A model generated the notes under the pieces. The model ran no database searches and was not told the DNA's origin. It saw nothing but the letters and a program-made list of their open reading frames with translations. From Balaenoptera acutorostrata (taxonomy: Eukaryota; Chordata; Mammalia; Artiodactyla; Balaenopteridae), in assembly GCF_949987535.1 (NCBI RefSeq), contig NW_026645881.1:1-64000 (forward strand): a DNA stretch of 64,000 bases, read 5' to 3'. Of this stretch, positions 52,762-64,000 are shown piece after piece; position 1 is the first letter of the stretch, and the number at the start of each line of letters is the position of its first letter. The position numbers were made by a program, and so were the translations under genes.

Positions 52762-54520
52762 GGATTGACCATATCTAGACCCACAGCTGATTGAGACATA
52801 AGGGTGGACACTCTTGGGGCTGAGAGGTTCGGTGAGGTTGGGTGAGCCAACGCAGACCCTTTCAAGTAATACTGCATGGTACCCATCCCATGGGTCCCAA
52901 ATCTCCAGGTTCAAGGGCATCTTCCTACATCGAAAACAGGCATGAGAAACCCAGAAGATGGTACACCGTGTGATCGGGAAAGTTTTCTAAAACGCACCTC
53001 ATTTCTCATCTCCTTTGCTCGGGTTCGCCATTCCAGCCGATTTACTAGCCATCTCCCTCCTTGGAGAATCAGCACCTTTAACCTCCTGTTCCGTACAGGT
53101 TGCAATTTGTCCTGAGGATGAACGGGAAGAGGGGGAACCAATGAGAGACTAGCTCTAGGTGTTGGGACAGGCACAGGTCACTCTATTTTCCCATCAGGAA
53201 GAAGAATTAAGCACAAGCGCAGCCTGCCCCCCAGAACCAGAAGAGGGCCTGAAGCAATCCTGCGCTTTTGCGGCCAGCTCCCAAAAAAGCCAGTTGAAAA
53301 ATGGAGCTCAGGGGCACTGCAATTCACAAACCTGCAGAGTTTTAAATGATACCTCTCGTCCACAAATATATTAAGGGAAGGCAACGAAGAGGCTTTGAAA
53401 GCAAGGCAGAATTGCAGGAAACAGATTTCAGGAGGTAGATTCGAATCGCCTTGAAAGCACATGAAAAGCGGCAAAACGTGGACAATGATGCCCTTGGCCA
53501 AAAAGGGCGTATGCGTTTTTTCCTGAATATATTCAGGAAAAAACGCATACGCCCTTTTTGGCCAACCAAGCAACCTGGAAAGGCCAATCAGCGCTCCAAA
53601 GAAGTCTCGCTTCCCAGCGGGCAAAAGGGCCATGCGGAAAAAAGTGTCCAAACCAGAAATGCAGGACCGGCCATGGAGAAATGGGAGCCTTGCTACGCTG
53701 ATGGGTGGGATGTAAATTGCCAACAGCCACTCTGGAGAAGTGTACGGTGTGTTCTGAAACATCTAAAAAACACAGCTTGGAGAGCATAGGGCACTTCCAC
53801 TCATGGCCGTATAAATTGGGAAAACTAAAAATCAGCAAGACACAGGCACCCCAAAGTTTAGGGCTGCTCTGTTGACAAGAACCCCCACTTCATTACACCT
53901 TAAATATCCTAGGAAAGAGAAAAATGGATAAAGAAGTTGTGGTCCTCATGTACAATGGAATATCACTCAGCCAGGAAATCAACGTCATAAGGCTAGTACC
54001 AGCACGATGAGTGGATTTAGGTACGACGATTCTAAGTGAAATAAGTCACACAGAAAAAGACACTTATCATAAGATATCACTTAGAGAGGGAATGTAAAAA
54101 CCGCTACACTTGAACTGAATTACAAAACAGAACAGAGTCACACGTTTAGGAAACACACTATGGCTGCTGAACGGGAAAGGTGAGGTGGGGTGATGCATAA
54201 AACAAGGGTTTCAAATTAGCTCAGATACCGTTCCATAAACCCAATATGTAAGAGACAAGACCTATTCCTTTTTCAGTGAACTGGACTCAACACCCCCTAT
54301 TCACCGCACAAGAATATGTCTGACTAGGAAGAATCTTCAAACCTATGTATTGATATCTCTCCGTAAGTGAGTCAAGGGGGTGTAAAGCGGCATAAACACA
54401 GCCGTGAAAAGCAGCTAAACCCCATTATAAAAATAAATTACTTTTCAAAACCCGTGAAACAAAGACAGTGAAAGAGAGAGAAATTCTTACAAAATTCGTT
54501 CAGGGGCTGTGATGCAACCT
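52762..54520 (+). repeat. Satellite monomer 31 (1,759 bp, type Y)
   Basis: Palindrome 53494-53565; L1-derived part about 53567-54440. Type Y markers. CTACATCG near 52925 is a CpG loss shared with monomer 26. Private: GAAAGTTTTC near 52978 and AATATGTCTG near 54315. Partner of monomer 36. Confidence 0.9.
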
Positions 54521-56279
54521 GGATTGACCATATCTAGACCCACAGCTGATTGAGACATAAGGGTGGACACTCTTGGGGCTGAGAGGTTCGGTGAGGTTGG
54601 GTGAGCCAACGCAGACCCTTTCAAGTAATACTGCATGGTACCCATCCCATGGGTCCCAAATCTCCAGGTTCAAGGGCATCTTCCTACGTCGAAAACAGGC
54701 ATGAGAAACCCAGAAGATGGTACACCGTGTGATCGGGAAAGGTTTCTAAAACGCACCTCATTTCTCATCTCCTTTGCTCGGGTTCGCCATTCCAGCCGAT
54801 TTACTAGCCATCTCCCTCCTTGGAGAATCAGCACCTTTAACCTCCTGTTCCGTACAGGTTGCAATTTGTCCTGAGGATGAACGGGAAGAGGGGGAACCAA
54901 TGAGAGACTAGCTCTAGGTGTTGGGACAGGCACAGGTCACTCTATTTTCCCATCAGGAAGAAGAATTAAGCACAAGCTCAGCCTGCCCCCCAGAACGAGA
55001 AGAGGGCCTGAAGCAATCCTGCGCTTTTGCGGCCAGCTCCCAAAAAAGCGAGTTGAAAAATGGAGCTCAGGGGCACTGCAATTCACAAACCTGCAGAGTT
55101 TTAAATGATACCTCTCGTCCACAAATATATTAAGGGAAGGCAACGAAGAGGCTTTGAAAGCAAGGCAGAATTGCAGGAAACAGATTTCAGGAGGTAGATT
55201 CGAATCGCCTTGAAAGCACATGAAAAGCGGCAAAACGTGGACAATGATGCCCTTGGCCAAAAAGGGCGTATGCGTTTTTTCCTGAATATATTCAGGAAAA
55301 AACGCATACGCCCTTTTTGGCCAACCAAGCAACCTGGAAAGGCCAATCAGCGCTCCAAAGAAGTCTCGCTTCCCAGCGGGCAAAAGGGCCATGCGGAAAA
55401 AAGTGTCCAAACCAGAAATGCAGGACCGGCCATGGAGAAATGGGAGCCTTGCTACGCTGATGGGTGGGATGTAAATTGCCAACAGCCACTCTGGAGAAGT
55501 GTACGGTGTGTTCTGAAACATCTAAAAAACACAGCTTGGAGAGCATAGGGCACTTCCACTCATGGGCGTATAAATTGGGAAAACTAAAAATCAGCAAGAC
55601 ACAGGCACCCCAAAGTTTAGGGCTGCTCTGTTGACAAGAACCCCCACTTCATTACACCTTAAATATCCTAGGAAAGAGAAAAATGGATAAAGAAGTTGTG
55701 GTCCTCCTGTACAATGGAATATCACTCAGCCATGAAATCCACGTCATAAGGCTAGTAGCAGCACGATGAGTGGATTTAGGTACGACGATTCTAAGTGAAA
55801 TAAGTCACACAGAAAAAGACACTTATCATAAGATATCACTTAGAGAGGGAATGTAAAAACCGCTACACTTGAACTGAATTACAAAACAGAACAGAGTCAC
55901 ACGTTTAGAAAACACACTATGGCTGCTGAACGGGCAAGGTGACGTGGGGTGATGCATAAAACAAGGGTTTCAAATTAGCTCCGATACCGTTCCATAAACC
56001 CAATATGTAAGAGACAAGACCTATTCCTTTTTTAGTGAACTGGACTCAACACCCCCTATTCACCGCACAAGAATATATCTGACTAGTAAGAATCTTCAAA
56101 CCTATGTATTGATATCTCTCTGTAAGTGAGTCAAGGGGGTGTAAAGCGGCATAAACACAGCCGTGAAAAGCAGCTAAACCCCATTATAAAAATAAATTAC
56201 TTTTCAAAACCCGTGAAACAAAGACAGTGAAAGAGAGAGAAATTCTTACAAAATTCGTTCAGGGGCTGTGATGCAACCT
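54521..56279 (+). repeat. Satellite monomer 32 (1,759 bp)
   Basis: Palindrome 55253-55324; L1-derived part about 55326-56199. Belongs to neither type X nor Y and separates two X-Y-X-Y runs. Private: GAACGAGAAG near 54994, CTCCTGTAC near 55705, CGGGCAAGGTGACG near 55931, TTTTTTAGTG near 56027. Confidence 0.9.
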
Positions 56280-58036
56280 GGATTGACCATATCTAGACCC
56301 ACAGCTGATTGAGACATAAGGGTGGACACTCTTGGGGCTGAGAGGTTCGGTGAGGTTGGGTGAGCCAACGCAGACCCTTTCAAGTAATACTGCATGGTTC
56401 CCATCCCATGGGTCCCAAATCTCCAGGTTCAAGGGCATCTTCCTACGTCGAAAACAGGCATGAGAAACCCAGAAGATGGTACACCGTGTGATCGGGAAAG
56501 GTTTCTAAAACGCACCTCATTTCTCATCTCCTTTGCTCGGGTTCGCCATTCCAGCCGATTTACTAGCCATCTCCCTCCTTGGAGAATCAGCACCTTTAAC
56601 CTCCTGTTCCGTACAGGTTGCAATTTGTCCTGAGGATGAACGGGAAGAGGGGGAACCAATGAGAGACTAGCTCTAGGTGTTGGGACAGGCACAGGTCACT
56701 CTATTTTCCCATCAGGAAGAAGAATTAAGCACAAGCGCAGCCTGCCCCCCAGAACCAGAAGAGGGCCTGAAGCAATCCTGCGCTTTTGCGGCCAGCTCCC
56801 AAAAAAGCGAGTTGAAAAATGGAGCTCAGGGGCACTGCAATTCACAAACCTGCAGAGTTTTAAATGATACCTCTCGTCCACAAATATATTAAGGGAAGGC
56901 AACGAAGAGGCTTTGAAAGCAAGGCAGAATTGCAGGAAACAGATTTCAGGAGGTAGATTCGAATCGCCTTGAAAGCACATGAAAAGCGGCAAAACGTGGA
57001 CAATGATGCCCTTGGCCAAAAAGGGCGTATGCGTTTTTTCCTGAATATATTCAGGAAAAAACGCATACGCCCTTTTTGGCCAACCAAGCAACCTGGAAAG
57101 GCCAATCAGCGCTCCAAAGAAGTCTCGCTTCCCAGCGGGCAAAAGGGCCATGCGGAAAAAAGTGTCCAAACCAGAAATGCAGGACCGGCCATGGAGAAAT
57201 GGGAGCCTTGCTACGCTGATGGGCGGGATGTAAATTGCCAACAGCCACTCTGGAGAAGTGTACGGTGTGTTCTGAAACATCTAAAAAACACAGCTTGGAG
57301 AGCATAGGGCACTTCCACTCATGGGCGTATAAATTGGGAAAACTAAAAATCAGCAAGACACAGGCACCCCAAAGTTTAGGGCTGCTCTGTTGACAAGAAC
57401 CCCCACTTCATTACACCTTAAATATCCTAAGAAAGAGAAAAATGGATAAAGAAGTTGGGGTCCTCATGTACAATGGAATATCACTCAGCCAGGAAATCAA
57501 CGTCATAAGGCTAGTAGCAGCACGATGAGTGGATTTAGGTACGACGATTCTAAGTGAAATAAGTCACACAGAAAAAGACACTTATCATAAGATATCACTT
57601 CTAGAGGGTATGTAAAACCGCTACATTGAACTGAATTACAAAACAGAACAGAGTCACACGTTTAGGAAACACACTATGGCTGCTGAACAGGAAAGGTGAG
57701 GTGGGGTGATGCATAAAACAAGGGTTTCAAATTAGCTCAGATACCGTTCCATAAACCCAATATGTAAGAGACAAGACCTATTCCTTTTTCAGTGAACTGG
57801 ATTCAACACCCCCTATTCACCGCACAAGAATATATCTGACTAGGAAGAATCTTCAAACCTCTGTATTGATATCTCTCCGTAAGTGAGTCAAGGGGGTGTA
57901 AAGCGGCATAAACACAGCCGTGAAAAGCAGCTAAACCCCATTATAAAAATAAATTACTTTTCAAAACCCGTGAAACAAAGACAGTGAAAGAGAGAGAAAT
58001 TCTTACAAAATTCGTTCAGGGGCTGTGATGCAACCT
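56280..58036 (+). repeat. Satellite monomer 33 (1,757 bp, type X)
   Basis: Palindrome 57012-57083; L1-derived part about 57085-57956. The right half matches monomer 28, 8,791 bp upstream. CATGGTTCCC near 56394 removes the KpnI site present in other copies. Confidence 0.9.
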
Positions 58037-59795
58037 GGATTGACCATATCTAGACCCACAGCTGATTGAGACATAAGGGTGGACACTCTTGGGGCTGAGA
58101 GTTTCGGTGAGGTTGGGTGAGCCAACGCAGACCCTTTCAAGTAATACTGCATGGTACCCATCCCATGGGTCCCAAATCTCCAGGTTCAAGGGCATCTTCC
58201 TACGTCGAAAACAGGCATGAGAAACCCAGAAGATGGTACACCGTGTGTTCGGGAAAGGTTTCTAAAACGCACCTCATTTCTCATCTCCTTTGCTCGGGTT
58301 CGCCATTCCAGCCGATTTACTAGCCATCTCCCTCCTTGGAGAATCAGCACCTTTAACCTCCTGTTCCGTACAGGTTGCAATTTGTCCTGAGGATGAACGG
58401 GAAGAGGGGGAACCAATGAGAGACTAGCTCTAGGTGTTGGGACAGGCACAGGTCACTCTATTTTCCCATCAGGAAGAAGAATTAAGCACAAGCGCAGCCT
58501 GCCCCCCAGAACCAGAAGAGGGCCTGAAGCAATCCTGCGCTTTTGCGGCCAGCTCCCAAAAAAGCCAGTTGAAAAATGGAGCTCAGGGGCACTGCAATTC
58601 ACAAACCTGCAGAGTTTTAAATGATACCTCTCGTCCACAAATATATTAAGGGAAGGCAACGAAGAGGCTTTGAAAGCAAGGCAGAATTGCAGGAAACAGA
58701 TTTCAGGAGGTAGATTCGAATCGCCTTGAAAGCACATGAAAAGCGGCAAAACGTGGACAATGATGCCCTTGGCCAAAAAGGGCGTATGCGTTTTTTCCTG
58801 AATATATTCAGGAAAAAACGCATACGCCCTTTTTGGCCAACCAAGCAACCTGGAAAGGCCAATCAGCGCTCCAAAGAAATCTCGCTTCCCAGCGGGCAAA
58901 AGGGCCATGCGGAAAAAAGTGTCCAAACCAGAAATGCAGGACCGGCCATGGAGAAATGGGAGCCTTGCTACGCTGATGGGTGGGATGTAAATTGCCAACA
59001 GCCACTCTGGAGAAGTGTACGGTGTGTTCTGAAACATCTAAAAAACACAGCTTGGAGAGCATAGGGCACTTCCACTCATGGCCGTATAAATTGGGAAAAC
59101 TAAAAATCAGCAAGACACAGGCACCCCAAAGTTTAGGGCTGCTCTGTTGACAAGAACCCCCACTTCATTACACCTTAAATATCCTAGGAAAGAGAAAAAT
59201 GGATAAAGAAGTTGTGGTCCTCATGTACAATGGAATATCACTCAGCCAGGAAATCAACGTCATAAGGCTAGTACCAGCACGATGAGTGGATTTAGGTACG
59301 ACGATTCTAAGTGAAATAAGTCACACAGAAAAAGACACTTATCATAAGATATCACTTAGAGAGGGAATGTAAAAACCGCTACACTTGAACTGAATTACAA
59401 AACAGAACAGAGTCACACGTTTAGGAAACACACTATGGCTGCTGAACAGGAAAGGTGAGGTGGGGTGATGCATAAAACAAGGGTTTCAAATTAGCTCAGA
59501 TACCGTTCCATAAACCCAATATGTAAGAGACAAGACCTATTCCTTTTTCAGTGAACTGGACTCAACACCCCCTATTCACCGCACAAGAATATATCTGACT
59601 AGGAAGAATCTTCAAACCTATGTATTGATATCTCTCCGTAAGTGAGTCAAGGGGGTGTAAAGCGGCATAAACACAGCCGTGAAAAGCAGCTAAACCCCAT
59701 TATAAAAATAAATTACTTTTCAAAACCCGTGAAACAAAGACAGTGAAAGAGAGAGAAATTCTTACAAAATTCTTTCAGGGGCTATGATGCAACCT
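58037..59795 (+). repeat. Satellite monomer 34 (1,759 bp, type Y)
   Basis: Palindrome 58769-58840; L1-derived part about 58842-59715. Partner of monomer 29, differing by AAATCTCGC near 58877, GAACAGGAAAGG and ATTCTTTCAGG near 59769. Confidence 0.9.
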
Positions 59796-61552
59796 GGATT
59801 GACCATATCTAGACCCACAGCTGATTGAGACATAAGGGTGGACACTCTTGGGGCTGAGAGGTTCGGTGAGGTTGGGTGAGCCAACGCAGACCCTTTCAAG
59901 TAATACTGCATGGTACCCATCCCATGGGTCCCAAATCTCCAGGTTCAAGGGCATCTTCCTACGTCGAAAACAGGCATGAGAAACCCAGAAGATGGTACAC
60001 CGTGTGATCGGGAAAGGTTTCTAAAACGCACCTCATTTCTCATCTCCTTTGCTCGGGTTCGCCATTCCAGCCGATTTACTAGCCATCTCCCTCCTTGGAG
60101 AATCAGCACCTTTAACCTCCTGTTCCGTACAGGTTGCAATTTGTCCTGAGGATGAAGGGGAAGAGGGGGAACCAATGAGAGACTAGCTCTAGGTGTTGGG
60201 ACAGGCACAGGTCACTCTATTTTCCCATCAGGAAGAAGAATTAAGCACAAGCTAAGCCTGCCCCCCAGAACCAGAAGAGGGCCTGAAGCACTCCTGCGCT
60301 TTTGCGGCCAGCTCCCAAAAAAGCGAGTTGAAAAATGGAGCTCAGGGGCACTGCAATTCACAAACCTGCAGAGTTTTAAATGATACCTCTCGTCCACAAA
60401 TATATTAAGGGAAGGCAACGAAGAGGCTCTGAAAGCAAGGCAGAATTGCAGGAAACAGATTTCAGGAGGTAGATTCGAATCGCCTTGAAAGCACATGAAA
60501 AGCGGCAAAACGTGGACAATGATGCCCTTGGCCAAAAAGGGCGTATGCGTTTTTTCCTGAATATATTCAGGAAAAAACGCATACGCCCTTTTTGGCCAAC
60601 CAAGCAACCTGGAAAGGCCAATCAGCGCTCCAAAGAAGTCTCGCTTCCCAGCGGGCAAAAGGGCCATGCGGAAAAAAGTGTCCAAACCAGAAATGCAGGA
60701 CCGGCCATGGAGAAATGGGAGCCTTGCTACGCTGATGGGCGGGATGTAAATTGCCAACAGCCACTCTGGAGAAGTGTACGGTGTGTTCTGAAACATCTAA
60801 AAAACACAGCTTGGAGAGCATAGGGCACTTCCACTCATGGGCGTATAAATTGGGAAAACTAAAAATCAGCAAGACACAGGCACCCCAAAGTTTAGGGCTG
60901 CTCTGTTGACAAGAACCCCCACTTCATTACACCTTAAATATCCTAAGAAAGAGAAAAATGGATAAAGAAGTTGGGGTCCTCATGTACAATGGAATATCAC
61001 TCAGCCAGGAAATCAACGTCATAAGGCTAGTAGCAGCACGATGAGTGGATTTAGGTACGACGATTCTAAGTGAAATAAGTCACACAGAAAAAGACACTTA
61101 TCATAAGATATCACTTCTAGAGGGTATGTAAAACCGCTACATTGAACTGAATTACAAAACAGAACAGAGTCACACATTTAGGAAACACACTATGGCTGCT
61201 GAACAGGAAAGGTGAGGTGGGGTGATGCATAAAACAAGGGTTTCAAATTAGCTCAGATACCGTTCCATAAACCCAATATGTAAGAGACAAGACCTATTCC
61301 TTTTTCAGTGAACTGGACTCAACACCCCCTATTCACCGCACAAGAATATATCTGACTAGGAAGAATCTTCAAACCTCTGTATTGATATCTCTCCGTAAGT
61401 GAGTCAAGGGGGTGTAAAGCGGCATAAACACAGCCGTGAAAAGCAGCTAAACCCCATTATAAAAATAAATTACTTTTCAAAACCCGTGAAACAAAGACAG
61501 TGAAAGAGAGAGAAATTCTTACAAAATTCGTTCAGGGGCTATGATGCAACCT
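59796..61552 (+). repeat. Satellite monomer 35 (1,757 bp, type X)
   Basis: Palindrome 60528-60599; L1-derived part about 60601-61472. Partner of monomer 30. Private: CAAGCTAAGCC near 60247, GCACTCCTG near 60288, CACACATTTAGG near 61171. Confidence 0.9.
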
Positions 61553-63311
61553 GGATTGACCATATCTAGACCCACAGCTGATTGAGACATAAGGGTGGAC
61601 ACTCTTGGGGCTGAGAGGTTCGGTGAGGTTGGGTGAGCCAACGCAGACCCTTTCAAGTAATACTGCATGGTACCCATCCCATGGGTCCCAAATCTCCAGG
61701 TTCAAGGGCATCTTCCTACGTCGAAAACAGGCATGAGAAACCCAGAAGATGGTACACCGTGTGATCGGGAAAGGTTTCTAAAACGCACCTCATTTCTCAT
61801 CTCCTTTGCTCGGGTTCGCCATTCCAGCCGATTTACTAGCCATCTCCCTCCTTGGAGAATCAGCACCTTTAACCTCCTGTTCCGTACAGGTTGCAATTTG
61901 TCCTGAGGATGAACGGGAAGAGGGGGAACCAATGAGAGACTAGCTCTAGGTGTTGGGACAGGCACAGGTCACTCTATTTTCCCATCAGGAAGAAGAATTA
62001 AGCACAAGCTCAGCCTGCCCCCCAGAACCAGAAGAGGGCCTGAAGCAATCCTGCGCTTTTGCGGCCAGCTCCCAAAAAAGCCAGTTGAAAAATGGAGCTC
62101 AGGGGCACTGCAATTCACAAACCTGCAGAGTTTTAAATGATACCTCTCGTCCACAAATATATTAAGGGAAGGCAACGAAGAGGCTTTGAAAGCAAGGCAG
62201 AATTGCAGGAAACAGATTTCAGGAGGTAGATTCGAATCGCCTTGAAAGCACATGAAAAGCGGCAAAACGTGGACAATGATGCCCTTGGCCAAAAAGGGCG
62301 TATGCGTTTTTTCCTGAATATATTCAGGAAAAAACGCATACGCCCTTTTTGGCCAACCAAGCAACCTGGAAAGGCCAATCAGCGCTCCAAAGAAGTCTCG
62401 CTTCCCAGCGGGCAAAAGGGCCATGCGGAAAAAAGTGTCCAAACCAGAAATGCAGGACCGGCCATGGAGAAATGGGAGCCTTGCTACGCTGATGGGTGGG
62501 ATGTAAATTGCCAACAGCCACTCTGGAGAAGTGTACGGTGTGTTCTGAAACATCTAAAAAACACAGCTTGGAGAGCATAGGGCACTTCCATTCATGGGCG
62601 TATAAATTGGGAAAACTAAAAATCAGCAAGACACAGGCACCCCAAAGTTTAGGGCTGCTCTGTTGACAAGAACCCCCACTTCATTACACCTTAAATATCC
62701 TAGGAAAGAGAAAAATGGATAAAGAAGTTGTGGTCCTCATGTACAATGGAATATCACTCAGCCAGGAAATCAACGTCATAAGGCTAGTACCAGCACGATG
62801 AGTGGATTTAGGTACGACGATTCTAAGTGAAATAAGTCACACAGAAAAAGACACTTATCATAAGATATCACTTAGAGAGGGAATGTAAAAACCGCTACAC
62901 TTGAACTGAATTACAAAACAGAACAGAGTCACACGTTCAGGAAACACACTATGGCTGCTGAACGGGAAAGGTGAGGTGGGGTGATGCATAAAACAAGGGT
63001 TTCAAATTAGCTCAGATACCGTTCCATAAACCCAATATGTAAGAGACAAGACCTATTCCTTTTTCAGTGAACTGGACTCAACACCCCCTATTCACCGCAC
63101 AAGAATATATCTGACTAGGAAGAATCTTCAAACCTATGTATTGATATCTCTCCGTAAGTGAGTCAAGGGGGTGTAAAGCGGCATAAACACAGCCGTGAAA
63201 AGCAGCTAAACCCCATTATAAAAATAAATTACTTTTCAAAACCCGTGAAACAAAGACAGTGAAAGAGAGAGAAATTCTTACAAAATTCGTTCAGGGGCTG
63301 TGATGCAACCT
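61553..63311 (+). repeat. Satellite monomer 36 (1,759 bp, type Y)
   Basis: Palindrome 62285-62356; L1-derived part about 62358-63231. Partner of monomer 31, with AGCCAGTTG and GTACCAGCACG but AGCTCAGCC and GGGCGTATAA in place of the usual type Y spellings. Confidence 0.9.
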
Positions 63312-64000
63312 GGATTGACCATATCTAGACCCACAGCTGATTGAGACATAAGGGTGGACACTCTTGGGGCTGAGAGGTTCGGTGAGGTTGGGTGAGCCAA
63401 CGCAGACCCTTTCAAGTAATACTGCATGGTACCCATCCCATGGGTCCCAAATCTCCAGGTTCAAGGGCATCTTCCTACGTCGAAAACAAGCATGAGAAAC
63501 CCAGAAGATGGTACACCGTGTGATCGGGAAAGGTTTCTAAAACGCACCTCATTTCACATCTCCTTTGCTCGGGTTCGCCATTCCAGCCGATTTACTAGCC
63601 ATCTCCCTCCTTGGAGAATCAGCACCTTTAACCTCCTGTTCCGTACAGGTTGCAATTTGTCCTGAGGATGAACGGGAAGAGGGGGAACCAATGAGAGACT
63701 AGCTCTAGGTGTTGGGACAGGCACAGGTCACTCTATTTTCCCATCAGGAAGAAGAATTAAGCACAAGCGCAGCCTGCCCCCCAGAACCAGAAGAGGGCCT
63801 GAAGCAATCCTGCGCTTTTGCGGCCAGCTCCCAAAAAAGCGAGTTGAAAAATGGAGCTCAGGGGCACTGCAATTCACAAACCTGCAGAGTTTTAAATGAT
63901 ACCTCTCGTCCACAAATATATTAAGGGAAGGCAACGAAGAGGCTTTGAAAGCAAGGCAGAATTGCAGGAAACAGATTTCAGGAGGTAGATTCGAATCGCC
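63312..64000 (+). repeat. Satellite monomer 37 (partial, first 689 bp)
   Basis: Cut by the window edge 44 bp before its expected palindrome. It has AGCGCAGCC near 63767. Private: AAACAAGCATG near 63484 and TTTCACATC near 63553. Confidence 0.9.

Larger units (their letters stand above)
1..64000 (+). repeat. Satellite array of ~1,759-bp monomers (probable common cetacean satellite)
   Basis: The same ~1,759-bp sequence recurs 36 times in full and once in part, always in the same orientation, with no unrelated sequence between or inside copies. Copies differ by scattered substitutions and by indels of only one or two bases. The unit length and the L1 3' end inside each unit fit the cetacean satellite that I remember with a unit near 1.76 kb in non-delphinid whales. 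Such arrays form constitutive heterochromatin. Both array ends lie outside the window, so the full size and any flanking genes are unknown. The array nature is certain; the cetacean family name is recognition from memory and could be another cetartiodactyl L1-containing satellite. Confidence 0.9.
48433..64000 (+). repeat. Five-monomer (8,791-bp) higher-order repeat, nearly two periods
   Basis: Monomers 28, 29, 30, 31 and 32 pair with 33, 34, 35, 36 and 37 at a constant 8,791-bp spacing. Shared exclusive markers support it: GGATTCAACACC in 28 and 33, GTGTTCGGG in 29 and 34. Within each period types X and Y alternate (X-Y-X-Y, then a fifth unit), so an older 3,516-bp two-monomer unit is nested inside. 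The partners have since gained private changes. Confidence 0.8.

Noticed and set aside
1..64000. CRISPR-like or prokaryotic repeat system
   Set aside because: There are no short repeats with variable spacers; the whole unit repeats. L1 content shows a mammalian source.

Overview
The window is one uninterrupted satellite DNA array from a vertebrate genome. It has no protein-coding gene, rRNA, tRNA, CRISPR array or intact mobile element. A monomer of about 1,759 bp (range 1,757-1,760) repeats head to tail in one orientation from base 1 to base 64000. There are 36 complete copies plus the first 689 bp of a 37th. The phase used here, with monomers starting GGATTGACC, is arbitrary and set by the window edge.

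The source is most likely a cetacean. From memory, whales carry a 'common cetacean satellite' with a unit near 1.76 kb in baleen and other non-delphinid whales and near 1.58 kb in dolphins. About half of each monomer is a decayed LINE-1 3' end of the artiodactyl/cetacean type, which agrees with published work, also recalled, describing L1 as a building block of cetacean satellites. The 1,759-bp length therefore points to a baleen whale or another non-delphinid cetacean. No database search was possible, so this is recognition and not proof.

Layout of a monomer, using monomer 1 coordinates. Bases 1 to about 630 are unique-looking sequence that I do not recognise. Bases about 635-725 are a possible L1 ORF2 fragment. 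Bases 733-804 are a perfect 72-bp palindrome with no spacer. Bases about 806-1680 are an L1 remnant in sense orientation: the ORF2 C-terminal end, then the 3' UTR, ending in an A/T-rich tract with AATAAA. Bases about 1681-1760 are a short tail leading into the next monomer.

Layout of the array. Monomers 1-9 form one variant block with very homogeneous members (5-7 look identical). Monomers 10-13 are transitional. Monomers 14-20 contain a three-monomer (5,276-bp) tandem duplication. Monomers 21-22 are chimeras. Monomers 23-27 carry scattered variants. Monomers 28-37 show a five-monomer (8,791-bp) higher-order period with an internal two-monomer alternation. Unequal exchange and gene conversion explain these patterns. 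Open reading frames recur on both strands, but they follow from repeat homogeneity, overlap one another and are broken by single-base indels; I do not call them genes. I found no new gene system. The noteworthy items are the conserved palindrome, the L1 ancestry and the readable record of higher-order rearrangement.
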